Shown: positions 19,818-26,990 of the stretch, piece by piece
How the letters are laid out: each line of letters starts with the position of its first letter
Numbering within the stretch: position 1 is the first letter of the stretch
DNA from: Frankiales bacterium
GTDB taxonomy: Bacteria > Actinomycetota > Actinomycetes > Mycobacteriales > Jatrophihabitantaceae
Assembly: GCA_025966315.1 (NCBI GenBank)
Contig: JAOPUZ010000025.1
Location: 62,001 to 126,000, forward strand
Direction: 5' to 3'
Length of the DNA stretch: 64,000 bases
Position numbers and translations under genes: made by a program
The notes under the pieces: model-generated
The model's database searches: none
What the model was told of the DNA's origin: nothing
The model's input: the letters and a program-made list of their open reading frames with translations, nothing else

Positions 19818-20921
19818 CTATTTCGGCTGCGACGGCGAGGTGATGGTGATCTTGCCGGAGATGATGTCCTGCTTTACCGTGTCGAGCTCGCTCTTCAGAC
19901 CGGCATCGATCTTGGAATCGAAGTCGTGGAACGGCGCCAGGCCGACCCCGTCGTTGTTCAGCGTCCCGACGTAGTCGGTGGTGGCAAAGGTGCCCCCGGA
20001 GGAGTCCTCGACCGACTTGGTCACCGCGTCGGCAATGTTCTTCTCCGCGGTCGAGATGAACACCGAACCGTACTGCGGAGCCGAGACGAAGCCGTCCGTG
20101 TCGACCCAGATGACCGTGGCCTTCTTGGACGAGAGCGCGTACGACGCACTGCCCAGCCCGGTGCCACCGGCTACCGGGAAGATCACGTCGGCGCCCTGGT
20201 TGATGAAGTTGGTGGCCTGGGTGACGCCGAGGTTCTGCTTGCTGAAGTCGCCGGCGAAGGCACCGTTCTGCTTCTTCTCATCCCAGCCCAGCACCTGCAC
20301 GCTCTTGCTCTTCTGCTTGTTGTAGTACTCGACGCCCTCCTGGAAGCCGTCCATGTACACGGTGACCGGGGCGATCTTCAGCCCGCCGTACGTCGCCACC
20401 TTGCCGGTCTTGCTGTACCCGGCCGCGAGGTAGCCGGCGAGGAAGCCGGCCTGCGCGGTGTTGAACTGCAGGCCCTGCAGGTTGGTGCCGTTACCGCTGG
20501 AGTCAACCTCGACGAAGTGCTGGCTCGGGTTCGCCTTGGCCGCCGCCACGGTGGCATCGGCCATCAGGCCACCGACCGTGACGATGAGGTTGCAGTTCTG
20601 CGCCACCAGGGAGGCGATGTTCGGTGCGTAGTCCGTTTCCTGCTTGGACTGGACGTAGCTGACAGTCGCCTTACCGTCGGACTGCGCCTTCTGCATGCCC
20701 TGCCAGGCCGCGGCGTTGAAGGACTTGTCGTCGATGCCGCCGGTGTCGGTGACCATGCACGCCTTGAAGTTGGCGGCCGCAGCCGAGGTCGGGCCGCTGG
20801 AGGCGCCGCCGGTCGTACCGCCCGTGTCGGATCCCTTCGATCCGCAGGCCGCCAACAGCAGCACCGCGGCCAGCGATCCGGCCACCAGGGATGTCCGGTT
20901 CACACCAATGATTCGACGCAA
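19818..20921 (-). CDS. BMP-family nucleoside-binding lipoprotein
   Basis: Substrate-binding lipoprotein of the basic membrane protein family (Pfam PF02608), anchored outside the membrane and delivering nucleosides to the ABC importer encoded next. The 367-aa precursor has a lipobox LLLAACGS (Cys about 26), a Gly/Ser/Thr linker, then MVTDTGGIDDKSFNAAAWQG, the signature ligand-binding start of the family. Later blocks are LIVTVGGLMADATV, FNTAQAGFLAGYLAAG and GGTGLGSASYAL. TTG 20921 is the start, with GAGGGGAG 6 nt upstream. A palindrome, TTGACTGATTGTCAA, lies just upstream. First gene of the transporter-salvage run. Confidence 0.94.
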   Translation of the reverse strand: MRRIIGVNRTSLVAGSLAAVLLLAACGSKGSDTGGTTGGASSGPTSAAAANFKACMVTDTGGIDDKSFNAAAWQGMQKAQSDGKATVSYVQSKQETDYAPNIASLVAQNCNLIVTVGGLMADATVAAAKANPSQHFVEVDSSGNGTNLQGLQFNTAQAGFLAGYLAAGYSKTGKVATYGGLKIAPVTVYMDGFQEGVEYYNKQKSKSVQVLGWDEKKQNGAFAGDFSKQNLGVTQATNFINQGADVIFPVAGGTGLGSASYALSSKKATVIWVDTDGFVSAPQYGSVFISTAEKNIADAVTKSVEDSSGGTFATTDYVGTLNNDGVGLAPFHDFDSKIDAGLKSELDTVKQDIISGKITITSPSQPK

Positions 20922-20940
20922 GACGTGCTCCCCTCAGCTT

Positions 20941-20955
20941 TTGACTGATTGTCAA
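20941..20955. promoter_or_regulatory. Palindromic operator candidate upstream of the BMP gene
   Basis: TTGACTGATTGTCAA is a perfect inverted repeat (TTGAC-N5-GTCAA), about 20 bp before the lipoprotein start and just upstream of its Shine-Dalgarno. It is placed as a repressor site for a nucleoside regulator, which is not encoded in this window. Confidence 0.4.
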
Positions 20956-21094
20956 TGCGGGTGGCTCATGCGCCCCCCGATCGCCCGGTAACTTAGCCGC
21001 TATTCGTTTCCGAACCGAAACCATCCCCCAAGTTGTCATCACATTGTTGCGTCGCTGGTGGGCGATCGAATCTGTCCTGCTGGTCACATCCCGC

Positions 21095-21132
21095 CTGCGC
21101 GTTTAGCCGCGCAGATGGGCCACGACTAGGCT
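21095..21132 (+). promoter_or_regulatory. Candidate sdh promoter with inverted repeat
   Basis: TAGGCT at 21127-21132 could be the -10, giving a leader of about 60 nt that ends in GAGGAG before sdhC. A 7-bp inverted repeat CTGCGCG-TTTAGC-CGCGCAG (21095-21114) covers the -35 region and could be an operator. No clear -35 is seen. Confidence 0.35.
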
Positions 21133-21201
21133 CACCAGCACTCACATCGGCTCAGCGCGGCACCTTGCCTGGGTTGAAACGTCACCTGAGGAGCTGTCGA
21201 G

Positions 21202-21642
21202 TTGTCGTCACAAATCGCGTCGCCTCGGCCCGCGAAGGCCGGGCGCGCGGGTTCGTCCGGCTCCCTCGGTGGCACCCTGTACCGCGGCCGAGAAGGTATG
21301 TGGTCGTGGGTGGCGCACCGGATCACCGGCGTGCTCACTTTCTTCTTCTTGTTCGCGCACGTCCTCGACACCGCCCTGGTCCGTGTCTCGCCGGAGTCGT
21401 ACGACGTGGTGATCGCCACCTACAAGAACTGGTTCGTCAACCTGATGGAAATCGGGCTGGTGGGGGCGGTGCTGTTCCACGCGTTGAACGGGCTACGAAT
21501 CATCGCCGTCGACTTCTGGTCCCGTGGCCCGCGCCTGCAACGGCAGATGCTGTGGGTCATCGTCGCGGTCTGGCTCGTCGTGATGGTGCCGGGAGCGTTC
21601 TTCATGTTCAAGCACTCGTTCGAAGTGTTGTTCGGGAGCTGA
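21202..21642 (+). CDS. sdhC: Succinate dehydrogenase cytochrome b subunit
   Basis: Membrane anchor of complex II; binds haem b and quinone with SdhD. 146 aa with three hydrophobic helices (about 36-58, 72-95, 112-135). The SdhC signature is seen as WSWVAHRITGVLTFFFLFAH, containing the conserved S/A-x-x-HR-x-TG and the probable haem-ligand His. VLFHALNGLRIIAVDF follows in helix 2, also typical. TTG 21202 is the start, with GAGGAG 8 nt upstream. First of sdhCDAB; sdhD follows after 7 bp. Confidence 0.92.
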   Translation: MSSQIASPRPAKAGRAGSSGSLGGTLYRGREGMWSWVAHRITGVLTFFFLFAHVLDTALVRVSPESYDVVIATYKNWFVNLMEIGLVGAVLFHALNGLRIIAVDFWSRGPRLQRQMLWVIVAVWLVVMVPGAFFMFKHSFEVLFGS

Positions 21643-21649
21643 CGACCTC

Positions 21650-22063
21650 ATGACCCGCCCCACCATCGAGCCACCCCGTAGCCCCCAGCCTTCAAAGCGT
21701 CCTCGACGCGGCCGGACGAACACCGAGCTCTATGCCTGGCTGTTCATGCGGGTGTCCGGGGTGCTGCTGCTGGTCCTGGTGCTGGGCCACCTCTTCATCA
21801 TGAACATCCTCGACGGCGGCGTGCAACGCATCAACTTCGGTTTCGTGGCCGGCCGCTGGGCCAATCCGTTCTGGCAGCTGTGGGACCTGTTGATGTTGTG
21901 GCTGGCCATGATCCACGGCACCATCGGCCTACGCACGATCATCAACGACTACACCCGCCGCGACGCCACCCGGCTTGGCCTGAAGATGGCGCTGTATACG
22001 GCCACCACACTCACCGTTGCCCTGGGCACGCTGGTCATTTTCACTTTCGATCCGACGATCTGA
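21650..22063 (+). CDS. sdhD: Succinate dehydrogenase membrane anchor subunit
   Basis: Second hydrophobic anchor of complex II. 137 aa: a basic, Pro-rich N-terminus (about 1-25), then three helices (about 28-50, 75-95, 108-132). The block LWDLLMLWLAMIHGTIGLRT carries the conserved H-G-x-x-G-x-R of SdhD that helps form the quinone and haem site. VSGVLLLVLVLGHLF in helix 1 holds the other likely ligand His. ATG 21650 lies 7 bp after sdhC and the stop is 7 bp before sdhA, so all are one transcript. Confidence 0.9.
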   Translation: MTRPTIEPPRSPQPSKRPRRGRTNTELYAWLFMRVSGVLLLVLVLGHLFIMNILDGGVQRINFGFVAGRWANPFWQLWDLLMLWLAMIHGTIGLRTIINDYTRRDATRLGLKMALYTATTLTVALGTLVIFTFDPTI

Positions 22064-22070
22064 GTAGGGC

Positions 22071-23816
22071 ATGCAGACACACAAGTACGACGTCATCATC
22101 GTCGGCGCCGGTGGCGCGGGAATGCGCGCGGCCCTGGAATCGTCGCCGCGGGCCCGAACCGCCGTGCTGACCAAGCTCTACCCGACCCGGTCGCACACCG
22201 GCGCGGCGCAGGGCGGGATGTGCGCCGCGCTGGCCAACGTCGAAGAGGACAACTGGGAGTGGCACACCTTCGACACCGTCAAGGGCGGCGACTATCTCGT
22301 CGACCAGGACGCGGCCGAGGTGATGTGCAAAGAGGCAATCGACGCGGTGCTCGACCTCGAGCGGATGGGCTTGCCCTTCAACCGCACCCCGGCTGGTCGC
22401 ATAGATCAACGCCGGTTCGGCGGGCACACCCGCAACCACGGCGAGGCGCCGGTCCGCAGATCGTGTTACGCCGCCGACCGGACCGGCCACATGATCCTGC
22501 AGACGCTCTACCAGAACTGCGTCAAACAGGGCGTCGAGTTCTTCAACGAGTTCTACGTGCTGGATCTGCTCATGACGCCGAATACGGCCGGCGTTCCGGT
22601 GGCCTCCGGCGTGGTGGCCTACGAGCTGGCCACCGGCGAAATCCACGTGTTCAACGGCAAGGCGGTGGTGCTGGCCACCGGTGGTTTCGGCAAGGTCTTC
22701 AAGACGACGTCCAACGCGCACACCCTCACCGGCGACGGCATGGGCGTGGTGTTGCGCAAGGGTTTGCCCCTGGAAGACATGGAGTTCTTCCAATTCCATC
22801 CCACCGGACTGGCCGGCCTGGGCATCCTGCTGTCCGAGGCGGCGCGCGGCGAGGGCGCGATTCTGCGCAACTCCGAGGGTGAGCGTTTCATGGAGCGCTA
22901 CGCCCCGACGATCAAGGACCTGGCCCCGCGAGACATCGTGGCTCGCTCGATGGCCAACGAGGTACGCGAGGGCCGCGGCGCCGGTCCGAACAAGGACTAT
23001 GTGCTGCTGGATCTCACGCACCTGCCCCGCGAGCAGATCGATTCGAAGCTGCCGGACATCACCGAGTTCGCCCGTACCTACCTGGGGGTCGAGCCGTACA
23101 CCGAGCCCGTGCCGGTGTACCCGACCGCGCACTACGCAATGGGCGGGGTGCCGACGAACGTCGACGCCGAGGTGCTGCGCAACAACACCGACGTCGTGCC
23201 CGGCCTGTATGCCGCCGGCGAGGTCGCCTGCGTGTCGGTGCACGGCTCGAACCGGCTCGGCACCAATTCACTGCTGGACATCAACGTGTTCGGGCGCCGG
23301 GCCGGCATTGCCGCGGCGGAATATGCCTTGGCCGCCGAGTTGCCGAATCTGCCCGAGAACCCCACGGCCATGGTGGATTCCTGGATGGATCGGCTGCTGA
23401 ATTCTGGTGGCGGCGAGCGGGTCGCCACAATTCGGACCGAGCTGCAGAACAGCATGGACCGCAACGCCCAGGTGTTTCGGACGGACGAATCGCTGGCCCA
23501 AGCCGAAGCCGACATCGCCGAACTCCGCAAGCGCTACGAGAACATCTCGGTGTCCGACCAGGGCAAGCGGTACAACAGCGAGCTGCTGGAGGCCGTCGAG
23601 CTGGGCTTCCTGATCGACCTGGCCGAAGTGCTGGTCGTATCGGCGCGCAACCGCAAGGAGTCTCGGGGTGGGCATGCTCGCGAGGACTTCCAGGACCGCG
23701 ACGACGAGAACTTCATGAAACACACGATGGCCTATCGCGATGTGGAGGGTTCGATCACGCTGGACTGGAAGCCGGTCGTGGTGACGAGGTACCAGCCGAT
23801 GGCCCGCAAATACTGA
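22071..23816 (+). CDS. sdhA: Succinate dehydrogenase flavoprotein subunit
   Basis: Catalytic subunit of complex II: oxidises succinate to fumarate using covalently bound FAD. 581 aa. FAD-binding VIIVGAGGAGMRAAL is at residues 9-23. The flavinylation segment RSHTGAAQGGM, with the attaching His, is at about 43-53. Substrate blocks are FQFHPTGLAG, EGAILRNSEGERFMERY, PTAHYAMGGVPTN and HGSNRLGTNSLLD. The C-terminus has the usual helical domain with NPTAMV and HARED. Third gene of sdhCDAB; the anchors are upstream and the iron-sulfur subunit downstream. Confidence 0.97.
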   Translation: MQTHKYDVIIVGAGGAGMRAALESSPRARTAVLTKLYPTRSHTGAAQGGMCAALANVEEDNWEWHTFDTVKGGDYLVDQDAAEVMCKEAIDAVLDLERMGLPFNRTPAGRIDQRRFGGHTRNHGEAPVRRSCYAADRTGHMILQTLYQNCVKQGVEFFNEFYVLDLLMTPNTAGVPVASGVVAYELATGEIHVFNGKAVVLATGGFGKVFKTTSNAHTLTGDGMGVVLRKGLPLEDMEFFQFHPTGLAGLGILLSEAARGEGAILRNSEGERFMERYAPTIKDLAPRDIVARSMANEVREGRGAGPNKDYVLLDLTHLPREQIDSKLPDITEFARTYLGVEPYTEPVPVYPTAHYAMGGVPTNVDAEVLRNNTDVVPGLYAAGEVACVSVHGSNRLGTNSLLDINVFGRRAGIAAAEYALAAELPNLPENPTAMVDSWMDRLLNSGGGERVATIRTELQNSMDRNAQVFRTDESLAQAEADIAELRKRYENISVSDQGKRYNSELLEAVELGFLIDLAEVLVVSARNRKESRGGHAREDFQDRDDENFMKHTMAYRDVEGSITLDWKPVVVTRYQPMARKY

Positions 23817-23854
23817 CAGTTCCGCACTATCGACGGAATGAGCTGACTGATCCC

Positions 23855-24604
23855 ATGACTGCCGTTGCCGAACGCCCGAACGCCCCGGTCGCCGTGCCCG
23901 TATCGCGACCGGTCGAGGTGAAGATTCGCCGCTACAACCCGGAAATCTCCGACGAGGTCGTGTGGGTGACGTACACCGTCGATGCCTTACCGACCGATCG
24001 CGTGCTGAACCTGCTCATGAAAATCAAGGGCGAGCAGGACGGCACCCTCACCTTCCGCCGGTCGTGCGCGCACGGCGTGTGCGGGTCGGACGCGATGCGG
24101 ATCAACGGTGTCAACCGGCTGGCGTGCAAGGTGCTGATGAAGGACCTACCGGATCGGATCACCATCGAGCCGATCAAGGGGCTGCCGGTCGAGAAGGACC
24201 TCGTCGTCGACATGGAACCGTTCTTCGAGGCTTACCGCGCGGTGAAGCCGTTCCTGATCACCGGCGGCAACGAGCCGAGCAAGGAATGGCTGCAATCACA
24301 GGCGGATCGCGATCGCTTCGATGACACCACCAAATGCATCCTGTGTGCGGCCTGCACGACGGCGTGCCCAGTGTTCTGGACGGATGGCACTTATTTCGGC
24401 CCCGCGGCGATCGTCAACGCACATCGCTTCATCTTCGACTCGCGCGACCAGGGCGCCGAGGAACGGCTGGAGATCCTTAACGACCGGGAGGGCGTCTGGC
24501 GTTGCCGGACCACCTTCAACTGCACCGAAGCTTGCCCGCGTGGCATCGAGATCACCAAGGCAATCCGCGAAGTCAAGCAAGCACTGCTGTTCCGCCGCGT
24601 CTGA
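23855..24604 (+). CDS. sdhB: Succinate dehydrogenase iron-sulfur subunit
   Basis: Transfers electrons from SdhA flavin to quinone through three clusters. 249 aa. The [2Fe-2S] cysteines are in RSCAHGVCGSDAMRINGVNR and LACKV (about 73-95). The [4Fe-4S] motif CILCAACTTACPV is at about 161-173. The remaining ligands lie in CRTTFNCTEACPRGI (about 212-226). All cluster cysteines look present. An N-terminal extension of about 20 residues rich in Pro and Val precedes the core. Last gene of the operon; the palindromic repeat at 24644-24690 follows 40 bp after its stop. Confidence 0.96.
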   Translation: MTAVAERPNAPVAVPVSRPVEVKIRRYNPEISDEVVWVTYTVDALPTDRVLNLLMKIKGEQDGTLTFRRSCAHGVCGSDAMRINGVNRLACKVLMKDLPDRITIEPIKGLPVEKDLVVDMEPFFEAYRAVKPFLITGGNEPSKEWLQSQADRDRFDDTTKCILCAACTTACPVFWTDGTYFGPAAIVNAHRFIFDSRDQGAEERLEILNDREGVWRCRTTFNCTEACPRGIEITKAIREVKQALLFRRV

Positions 24605-24643
24605 CGTCGACCTACCATTCTCTCTTTCCGCCCCGTCCCGTCC

Positions 24644-24690
24644 CCGGAAAGTCCTAGTCACACGAGGTCATGGCAACGCCTGAGTAGGAC
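24644..24690 (-). repeat. Palindromic repeat copy B (45-bp family)
   Basis: Starts CCGGAAAGTCCTA (24644-24656), contains ACGAGGTCATG (24662-24672) and ends GTAGGAC. The first 13 bp are the exact complement of the end of copy C (25813-25825). The segment GTCATGGCAACGCCTG (24667-24682) is identical to copy D (52256-52271). Orientation is opposite to C and D. Lies between the convergent ends of sdhB and the nuclease-like gene. Confidence 0.75.
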
Positions 24691-24724
24691 CGTCGGCGAG
24701 TAGGACCGTCGGCGGGGGTAGGAC
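24682..24724 (+). repeat. 16-bp tandem repeat attached to repeat B
   Basis: GAGTAGGACCGTCGGC occurs at 24682-24697 and 24698-24713, then a partial, diverged unit (GGGGGTAGGAC) to 24724. Each unit carries the GTAGGAC arm of the palindromic repeat, so this looks like local amplification of one repeat end. It reaches to 15 bp from the stop of the downstream minus-strand gene. Confidence 0.7.
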
Positions 24725-24738
24725 AGTCCCGGGGGGGG

Positions 24739-25668
24739 TTAGCCGGTCAGGGCTCGACGTAGCTGGGCGGCGACGAGCGCCGGCTCCGTTCGGACGATCA
24801 CGCTCGGAAATCGCAAGACCAGGGCGTCGGCCAAAGATAGTTCATTCTGGCGAAGTTGGTCGTCCCACCATCGCTTCTGACTCAGGTGCAGGGCGCCGTC
24901 GACCTCAGCCACGACCAACCGGCCGTCCGAGGCGCGCCGCCAGCTGGCATCCAGATATCGACGGCGGCCGTTGCTGTCCCGTCGCACCAACTGGCGAACC
25001 GGCTCAGGCAGGCCGTGAGCGCGGCAGAGCAGCACGAAGTCGATTTCACTCAGTGCCTGCGAGCCGCCGGCCATATCGGCCACCGCGGCGAGCAAGACTG
25101 CCCGGTGCTTGGTCCGGATCGACGCCCGCAGCACGCCCGTCATGCTGGCTGGCGTGACCAGCCCTTGCTGGACCGCGGCGGCCACGATTCCACAGGCGGG
25201 GCGCGGCGAACTGAAGGTCTTTGCCGCCCGCAGCAGAGCCGGCGCCAGTGGTTGACACGGCGTCGGACGGTCAACCGGCGGCTGGCACGACGCGTTGGCG
25301 GCCAACCATCGGCGGGCCTGGTGCAGCCGGATCGACATTCCCGGCACCTCCAAGCGGGAGTGCGCTCGCGGGGCAAGCACATGGATCTGATCGCGTTCCC
25401 AACCAGTCAAGCCGGCCCACTCCGCCGCGGTGAAGGCGGTGAGCAAGGCGCGGGGCCCGACGTTGATGACGGCGACCTCCCATTTCTCTTCCCGCGTCAA
25501 CGACCCGTTGTGACGCACCACCGCCTTACCCACCAATTGCCAACGCGCCGCGGAGATTCTTGCTCGAACTTGGGTCTCGGCAATACCCAGCCGCGTTAGG
25601 TCACTTCGGGCCAGGACGGTCCGATGAACGGCAATGGTTGCGGCGGCCTGGGCCGCGCGAGTAAGCAT
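24739..25668 (-). CDS. AbiEi-like N-terminus plus DUF559/Vsr-type nuclease-fold protein
   Basis: 309-aa protein of a type very common and strain-variable in actinobacteria. The N-terminal part (about 1-100) has a winged-helix look (ARSDLTRLGIAETQVRARI) followed by ALLTAFTAAEWAGLTGW, as in AbiEi-like antitoxin proteins. The C-terminal part (about 205-309) has the DUF559/very-short-patch-repair nuclease pattern YLDASW, LVVAEVDGALH, then RWWDDQLRQNEL, with the metal-binding Asp and Glu/Asp kept. Start ATG 25668, with GACGAT 6 nt upstream as weak leaderless support. No partner toxin or methylase is adjacent. The gene is bracketed by inverted copies of a palindromic repeat, suggesting mobility. 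DNA cleavage is inferred, not shown. Confidence 0.75.
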   Translation of the reverse strand: MLTRAAQAAATIAVHRTVLARSDLTRLGIAETQVRARISAARWQLVGKAVVRHNGSLTREEKWEVAVINVGPRALLTAFTAAEWAGLTGWERDQIHVLAPRAHSRLEVPGMSIRLHQARRWLAANASCQPPVDRPTPCQPLAPALLRAAKTFSSPRPACGIVAAAVQQGLVTPASMTGVLRASIRTKHRAVLLAAVADMAGGSQALSEIDFVLLCRAHGLPEPVRQLVRRDSNGRRRYLDASWRRASDGRLVVAEVDGALHLSQKRWWDDQLRQNELSLADALVLRFPSVIVRTEPALVAAQLRRALTG

Positions 25669-25778
25669 CGGGCCATCGTCGCGAAGAGACGCGGCGGGCA
25701 GGGCGCCCGACGGCTAATTGTGGACGACCCGCTGCCCTGTGGACAGCGCCGCCTATGCGGTTGCCTTCATCGGCGATA

Positions 25779-25825
25779 GTCCTACCGAGGTGTCGTCATG
25801 ACCTCGTCACGGTAGGACTTTCCGG
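25779..25825 (+). repeat. Palindromic repeat copy C (45-bp family)
   Basis: GTCCTACC (25779-25786) pairs with GGTAGGAC (25811-25818), followed by TTTCCGG. Inner arms AGGT and ACCT surround GTCGTCATG. Shares GGTAGGACTTTCCG with copy D exactly and CATGACCTCGT with copy B in inverted orientation. It encodes the last 15 or so residues of the SCO4848-like protein on the minus strand. Confidence 0.75.
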
Positions 25826-26054
25826 GAGGGCGAGCACGGAGTCGGACCAGGCCTCGAAGGCCGAGTACGCCGACCGCAGTGCCCAGTGCCAACGAGACCA
25901 CCGTGAGCACCAGGTGTACGGCGAAGAAGCCGGTCATGCCGTCATGCCAGGAGCGTGAATCGGCCCAGATGTTCTTCAGGAACGTCGGCCAGATGATCCA
26001 GCTCCAGACGCCGAAGGCAATCAGGAACCAGGACACGCGTTTCGACATCAGCAC
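25782..26054 (-). CDS. SCO4848-family small membrane protein
   Basis: 90-aa protein with two hydrophobic helices (about 7-25 and 42-66), of the actinobacterial SCO4848 family of unknown function. The typical block SWFLIAFGVWSWIIWPTFLKN is split by me as SWFLIAFGVWSW and IIWPTFLKN. VHLVLTVVSLALGTAVGVLG forms helix 2. Start GTG 26054 is supported by GATAAT 6 nt upstream (leaderless); ATG 26048 is the alternative. Its C-terminus (KSYRDEVMTTPR) is encoded by repeat copy C, so the original end may have been replaced. Next to hemolysin III as in related genomes. Confidence 0.75.
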   Translation of the reverse strand: MLMSKRVSWFLIAFGVWSWIIWPTFLKNIWADSRSWHDGMTGFFAVHLVLTVVSLALGTAVGVLGLRGLVRLRARPPGKSYRDEVMTTPR

Positions 26055-26139
26055 CAGGCCATTATCACTCAGCCGACGACGATCGAGCTTGATCGCTCAG
26101 CCGTCGATAGAGGCAGAGCACAGCCGACGACGAGCCAGC

Positions 26140-26877
26140 TCAGAAGACGATGAGCCAGATTGCGATGTAATGGCACGTCGCCGCCACGATGGTGCAGGCG
26201 TGAAACACCTCGTGAAAGCCGAACGTGGCCGGATAAGGATCCGGACGCTTGAAGGCGTACGCGATCCCCCCGACCGTATAGGCGAGTCCGCCGACGATGA
26301 TCAGCACCAAGGCGGCGACACCGGCACCGCGCAGCAGATCCCCGAACACGAAGACCGCCACCCAGCCCAGCGCGATGTACAGCGGGACGCCAACCCAGCG
26401 GGGCGCATCCGGCCACCACATCTTCACCCCGACCCCGGCCAACGCCCCCGCCCAGACCAGCGGAAGCAGAATCTCCCCCGTCGAACGCGGCAACGCCAGC
26501 ACCACAATGGGCGTATAGGTGCCGGCGATGAAAACGAAGATCATCGAGTGATCCAGTCGTTTCATCACCTGCTGGCCACGCGGGCCCCAGTCGAGCCGGT
26601 GGTACAGGCCTGAGATGCCGAACAGGGACAGGATCGTGATCGAATAAACGGCCGTCGACCAGCCAGCCGGCCAGGCCTTGAAGATGGCCGCCATCGACAC
26701 CAGCACAACGCCGGTCAGGATCGAGACGAACGCCGCGCCGGCGTGCAACCAGCCCCGCATTCTCGGGCGCAACGCCTCGACCGCGACGGCCAGCACTGCG
26801 CCGGTCGCTGTTTCGGCGGATCGTTCGCGGGCCGCAGCCATGTCACCCCGGGTCCGGGTGCTCGTGTCGTCCGCCAT
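26140..26877 (-). CDS. Hemolysin III / YqfA / adiponectin-receptor family membrane protein
   Basis: Seven-helix membrane protein of the PAQR-like hemolysin III family; 245 aa from ATG 26877. Family blocks are ITILSLFGISGLYHRLDW, MKRLDHSMIFVFIAGTYTP, and the C-terminal FGFHEVFHACTIVAATCHY. These hold the Ser, Asp and His residues thought to bind a metal in this superfamily. An N-terminal acidic/basic tail (about 1-35) is cytoplasmic. CACACT lies 6 nt before the ATG, supporting leaderless translation; the longer frame upstream was therefore rejected. True function in bacteria is uncertain, and hemolysis should not be assumed. Confidence 0.88.
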   Translation of the reverse strand: MADDTSTRTRGDMAAARERSAETATGAVLAVAVEALRPRMRGWLHAGAAFVSILTGVVLVSMAAIFKAWPAGWSTAVYSITILSLFGISGLYHRLDWGPRGQQVMKRLDHSMIFVFIAGTYTPIVVLALPRSTGEILLPLVWAGALAGVGVKMWWPDAPRWVGVPLYIALGWVAVFVFGDLLRGAGVAALVLIIVGGLAYTVGGIAYAFKRPDPYPATFGFHEVFHACTIVAATCHYIAIWLIVF

Positions 26878-26990
26878 ATCCCGAGTGTGACCGCTGCGGA
26901 CGACTTTTGGCGAACTTCTACATAAGGAATTCGTCTGATTACACCCGCGACGAAACGGGCGCAACACCATTTGCTCACTAAGCTCGAACC

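Noticed and set aside
24644..25825. Classical insertion sequence
   Set aside because: No transposase motif (DDE, HUH or serine recombinase) in the gene between the inverted repeats and no clear target-site duplication seen.
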